Assembly (NCBI GenBank): GCA_034770075.1
Contig: JAVJAP010000034.1
Span: forward strand, 620,001-684,000
DNA length: 64,000 bases
DNA from: Aralia elata
Lineage: Eukaryota; Streptophyta; Magnoliopsida; Apiales; Araliaceae
Reading direction: 5' to 3'
A program made the translations under genes and the position numbers. Under the pieces are notes generated by a model. That model ran no database searches, was not told the DNA's origin, and was given only the letters and a program-made list of their open reading frames with translations. Positions 61,275 through 64,000 of this stretch are shown one piece after another. Within the stretch, counting starts at the first letter, position 1; each line of letters opens with the position of its first letter.

Positions 61275-62659
61275 TTCTGCTTGTGAACTGAAGCTTGGTA
61301 CATATGTATTACATCCTTATAAGCTTTGTTATGCGTCAATTGGGATGTTGTTCTGTCTAAGTATGAAGTGGCTATATAGAACCAAGGTCTCAAAAGGTTT
61401 AATCAGGATTTATAAACAAAACTTTTGGAGTATAAACAAAAGCAATAATTTGTGATATATGATGATTTGCTTTATCTGTATATTTGGTTAAATATATGTT
61501 TGTAATACATATCTATAAACATGAAACAGTTGCATTAGGTATGTATTGAATGAATAAAATTTGAGAATCTGTTAATGTGAATGAGTGGCTAATGAATATT
61601 CATATATGATTATATATATGATATTTGCAGTAAAGTTAAGCAATAATCATAAACTACGCGAAAGGCAAGTATTCTATCTTAATTCATTTTGTTTCAACGA
61701 AAGCAAGTTTCTTAATTTGTGAAATTTGTTTACAAAGTTCTCATTTGCAAGCTATATCTCATTCGAGTTCATATCTTGTTCAAGTTCAATCGATGATAAC
61801 TCAGTTTCAATTGCGTATTATTTGATTATGAACAGTTACTTTAGAATGCTTCTTGGCCTTTTGTTCCGGCTAGATACTAATGATGCAAAACGATTATCAT
61901 TTGAATTGTTCAAATTCATTGTAGTTACTTAAAGTCTACCAATCCAAATTGTTTTGGTGCGGTCCCGCATAAATACTAAGATGAACAACCCGATTAACGG
62001 GGTAAAACTGATGACGGGCATATAGTCCCATTTACGCTTATGCGATTAAATTTTATACTTGTGTACAATGTAGGGTATGAAAGGCTGATCACCTGGAGTA
62101 CTTGCGGAGAATATTTTTACAGTCTATTTGATTGTCAAAACTTCTGATGGTTTTTGATGAACTAAAAATAATGTTCAGGGTTCCTGTACCCCTTAGTATG
62201 CTATTGAAAATTCTAGAACTATTGTCTTCAATATTCAACAGTACTTCTTGATTATTCTTTTGATTATGGAGAAATGTCAAAACAAATTATTTTACTCTTG
62301 ATATTCATTAACACATTATTTTATATACTTGTTGGGCAATTTGTGCTCATCCTTGCTTTAACATTTCAGTTAAGGGTGAGAAGGTAGAGGGCTCGGGCAA
62401 GGACAAGGGAAAAGCTAATATGAAGAATTGAAAGTTTATATTCTGCAATACAATAGATTTCCGCATTTGATGTAATGTAGTGATAAATGCTAAGTTTAAG
62501 TTTAAGTTTAATTAAGGTTATGTAAACCTGGGATTTTATTCGGATACTATTAAAATCATTATTATTAATTATGAGGCTTGTTTAGTTAGATGATGGTGTT
62601 TGATGTATCGTGAGCACCATATTTTGTGTTCGATGTTACATGGATTTGGGGGCGTCACA
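61275..62659 (+). repeat. 3' LTR remnant of gypsy element H
   Basis: 1385 bp aligning with 52818-54208, ending GGGGGCGTCACA and followed by TSD TATTC. The lysine-rich reading frame after the acceptor site is kept here too (62371-62431). Confidence 0.93.
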
Positions 62660-62664
62660 TATTC

Positions 62665-63183
62665 TATCTTTCCTCTTCATCTTAACATTAACGCATTTTT
62701 CGAACAATCGAAAGACGCAAAAGCGTTTTCGTTGAATAGTGTTTTCGGTGACCATTTCTTAGAAAATGGTTAAACGATCAAAAAGTCTATAAAAATATTT
62801 TTCGTTTTTTTCTTATTATCTTGCACGTTTTTCGAGAAAAAAACTTTTATCAGATAATATGTTTTTTGATAACATATTACCAATAGATCTTGAAACAGAA
62901 TGTCATTACAACATACACATCTCTCTAAGAAGCTTAGGTTATTCTAACCCTTAGGTTTCATCGGGTGAATATGTTTTTACGTCTTTTTCTTGAAATTTCT
63001 TTATTTTCGTCTACGAAACCTTAGTTCCTAAATTCTACCACGTAAACACTATCTAGATCATAATACGACTTTTAAACACATACAATCACATTTACACATA
63101 ATAATATCAATAAAACTCATTTAATTAGATATTCATATTCATAAAACCAAATTATAGATTACACGAATTTTTGAGTTGTCACA
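62665..63183 (-). repeat. Gypsy-like LTR J, second part (LTR start)
   Basis: On the minus strand it starts TGTGACAACTC at 63183 and reads left to H's TSD, then on into 49036-48130. It is AT-rich with no ORF. The right flank AAATC is the expected TSD base set; no partner was found because J's other end is lost. Confidence 0.75.
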
Positions 63184-64000
63184 AAATCAATTAATACCTA
63201 AGCAGATATATTATTGATTGGGATTTTACCTGACACTACTTCCTTTGAAGCAACCTCATCCTGAACCATCATGTTAAACATATGTGTTGTTGGTCTTCCT
63301 GGCTGCGTTGGTCCAGTAATCATCAATTTTCCATTATTATTTCCTTTGTTACCGCTTCCTCCCATTTCATTCTTCTTTGGACAGTCACGGATCTGATGGC
63401 CTGACGATCCACACGAAAAACAACCTTTTAACTTCTTCAGTCTGGGATAGTTGGGAGAGATGTGCCCCTCTTGACCACAGTTATAACACACATTTTTACC
63501 CTTCAGTCTGGGATAGTTGGGAGAGATGTGCCCCTCTTGACCATAGTTATAACACACATTTTTACCCTTCAGGCAGACTCCTTGGTGATTCTTACCACAA
63601 ATGGTACACGCTTCACCCCTCTTCTTACTCTCTCCTAGTTTATTTTCCGAGTTATTATTGTTGTTCCACTTGCGCTTGCTTTAGTTATTGCCTCCACTAC
63701 TACCTCCCCTATTATCCCTTTCATTCTTCTTCTTCTTCTCCTTCTGCTCCTGGTTGTACTTAGACAATGCTTTAATACCTCCCTCGGCGATGATCGCCTT
63801 TTCTAACATTGTTGCGAATGAGTCGATCTGAAATACTGACACCTTATTTTACAGCCATGGTTTTAATCCTTACTCAAAGCGACATGCTTTCCTTTCATCA
63901 GTATCTACTTGGTGTGGAGTGAACCTAGCTAACTCATTGAACTTGGGGGCGAATTCAGGCACCGTCATGTTCTCCTACTTCAAATTTAAAAATTATACTT
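63184..64000 (-). pseudogene. Gag-protease fragment of gypsy element L
   Basis: Minus-strand gag running off the right window edge: an Asn-rich linker, CTICGKNHQGVC, then zinc knuckles CYNYGQEGHISPNY, CYNCGQEGHISPNY and CFSCGSSGHQIRDC, then VQDEVASKEVVSGKIPI, and the start of protease (NISA, TAG, VLID) where LTR J cuts in at 63183 before the DSG active site. A TAG also lies near 63682. The middle knuckle is a 66-bp tandem duplicate. Both copies have Tyr for the last Cys and the first also lost its second Cys, so metal binding is doubtful. Related to but distinct from E and H. Confidence 0.9.
63436..63567 (-). repeat. 66-bp tandem duplication of a zinc-knuckle unit in L
   Basis: Units 63436-63501 and 63502-63567 appear to differ by a single base, which changes Cys to Tyr in one copy. 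The 22-codon period preserves frame. Confidence 0.93.

Larger units (their letters stand above)
49037..62659 (+). mobile_element. Gypsy element H, nested and internally deleted
   Basis: 5' LTR 49037-54208, PBS, ORF1, gag-PR, RT, RNase H, integrase and a 3' LTR remnant, flanked by TSD TATTC (49032-49036 and 62660-62664). It carries solo LTR M in the 5' LTR and solo LTR K in RT. It belongs with E by LTR, ORF1 and pol similarity. Confidence 0.93.

Noticed and set aside
1..64000. Host genes, tRNA, rRNA, CRISPR arrays or bacterial-type operons
   Set aside because: No host exon structure, cloverleaf, rRNA core or spaced repeat array could be recognised. All recognisable coding sequence is retrotransposon gag, pol or ORF1.

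Overview
The window is plant nuclear DNA, most likely from a eudicot with a large, repeat-rich genome. No host gene, tRNA, rRNA or CRISPR array could be supported. Essentially all 64 kb is LTR retrotransposon sequence, stacked by repeated insertion of elements into one another. The evidence is LTR ends (TG...CA), primer-binding sites of the initiator-Met type (TGGTATCAGAGCC), polypurine tracts, 5-bp target-site duplications (TSDs), and decayed Copia-order (PR-IN-RT-RH) and Gypsy-order (PR-RT-RH-IN) polyproteins. Species cannot be named from the sequence.

Left block (1-29104). Four members of one Ty1/Copia family (Angela/Tork-like, LTR about 1.8 kb) are nested. Element B (+) is the oldest; only its RNase H tail and 3' LTR lie in the window. 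A (-, 1-8819) sits in B's RNase H. C (-, 9995-28068, TSD TAAAT) sits in B's 3' LTR. D (+, 15461-24781, TSD ATTTT) sits at the start of C's gag and is structurally complete with both LTRs, but its genes are broken.

Middle block (29105-45351). Gypsy element E (-, chromovirus/Tekay-like) was invaded by B in its integrase tail. Its reverse transcriptase was invaded by F, a Copia-like solo LTR (31691-40171, TSD CAAAC). F holds gypsy solo LTR G1 (TSD GTTAC), which holds sister solo LTR G2 (TSD TATCT). E retains gag-PR, an extra ORF upstream of gag, a PBS and a truncated 5' LTR.

Right block (45352-64000). A truncated (+) LTR (I) abuts a truncated (-) LTR (J). Gypsy element H (+, 49037-62659, TSD TATTC) interrupts J. 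H carries a Copia solo LTR (M) in its 5' LTR and a 2.1-kb solo LTR (K, TSD ACGAT) in its RT, and its integrase is fused by deletion to a remnant 3' LTR. The far right is gag of another (-) gypsy element, L, which J invaded.

Every polyprotein is interrupted by stops or frameshifts, so none should be autonomous. The most interesting signals are non-coding or accessory: arrays of GC-rich palindromes (GCGCGGCCGCGC type) in Copia leaders and in gypsy LTRs; a second leader palindrome (TTGTGTCACACAA), with both motifs altered in concert in subfamily A; a pre-gag ORF conserved between gypsy elements E and H; and a candidate intron with a short lysine-rich terminal exon inside the gypsy LTRs.
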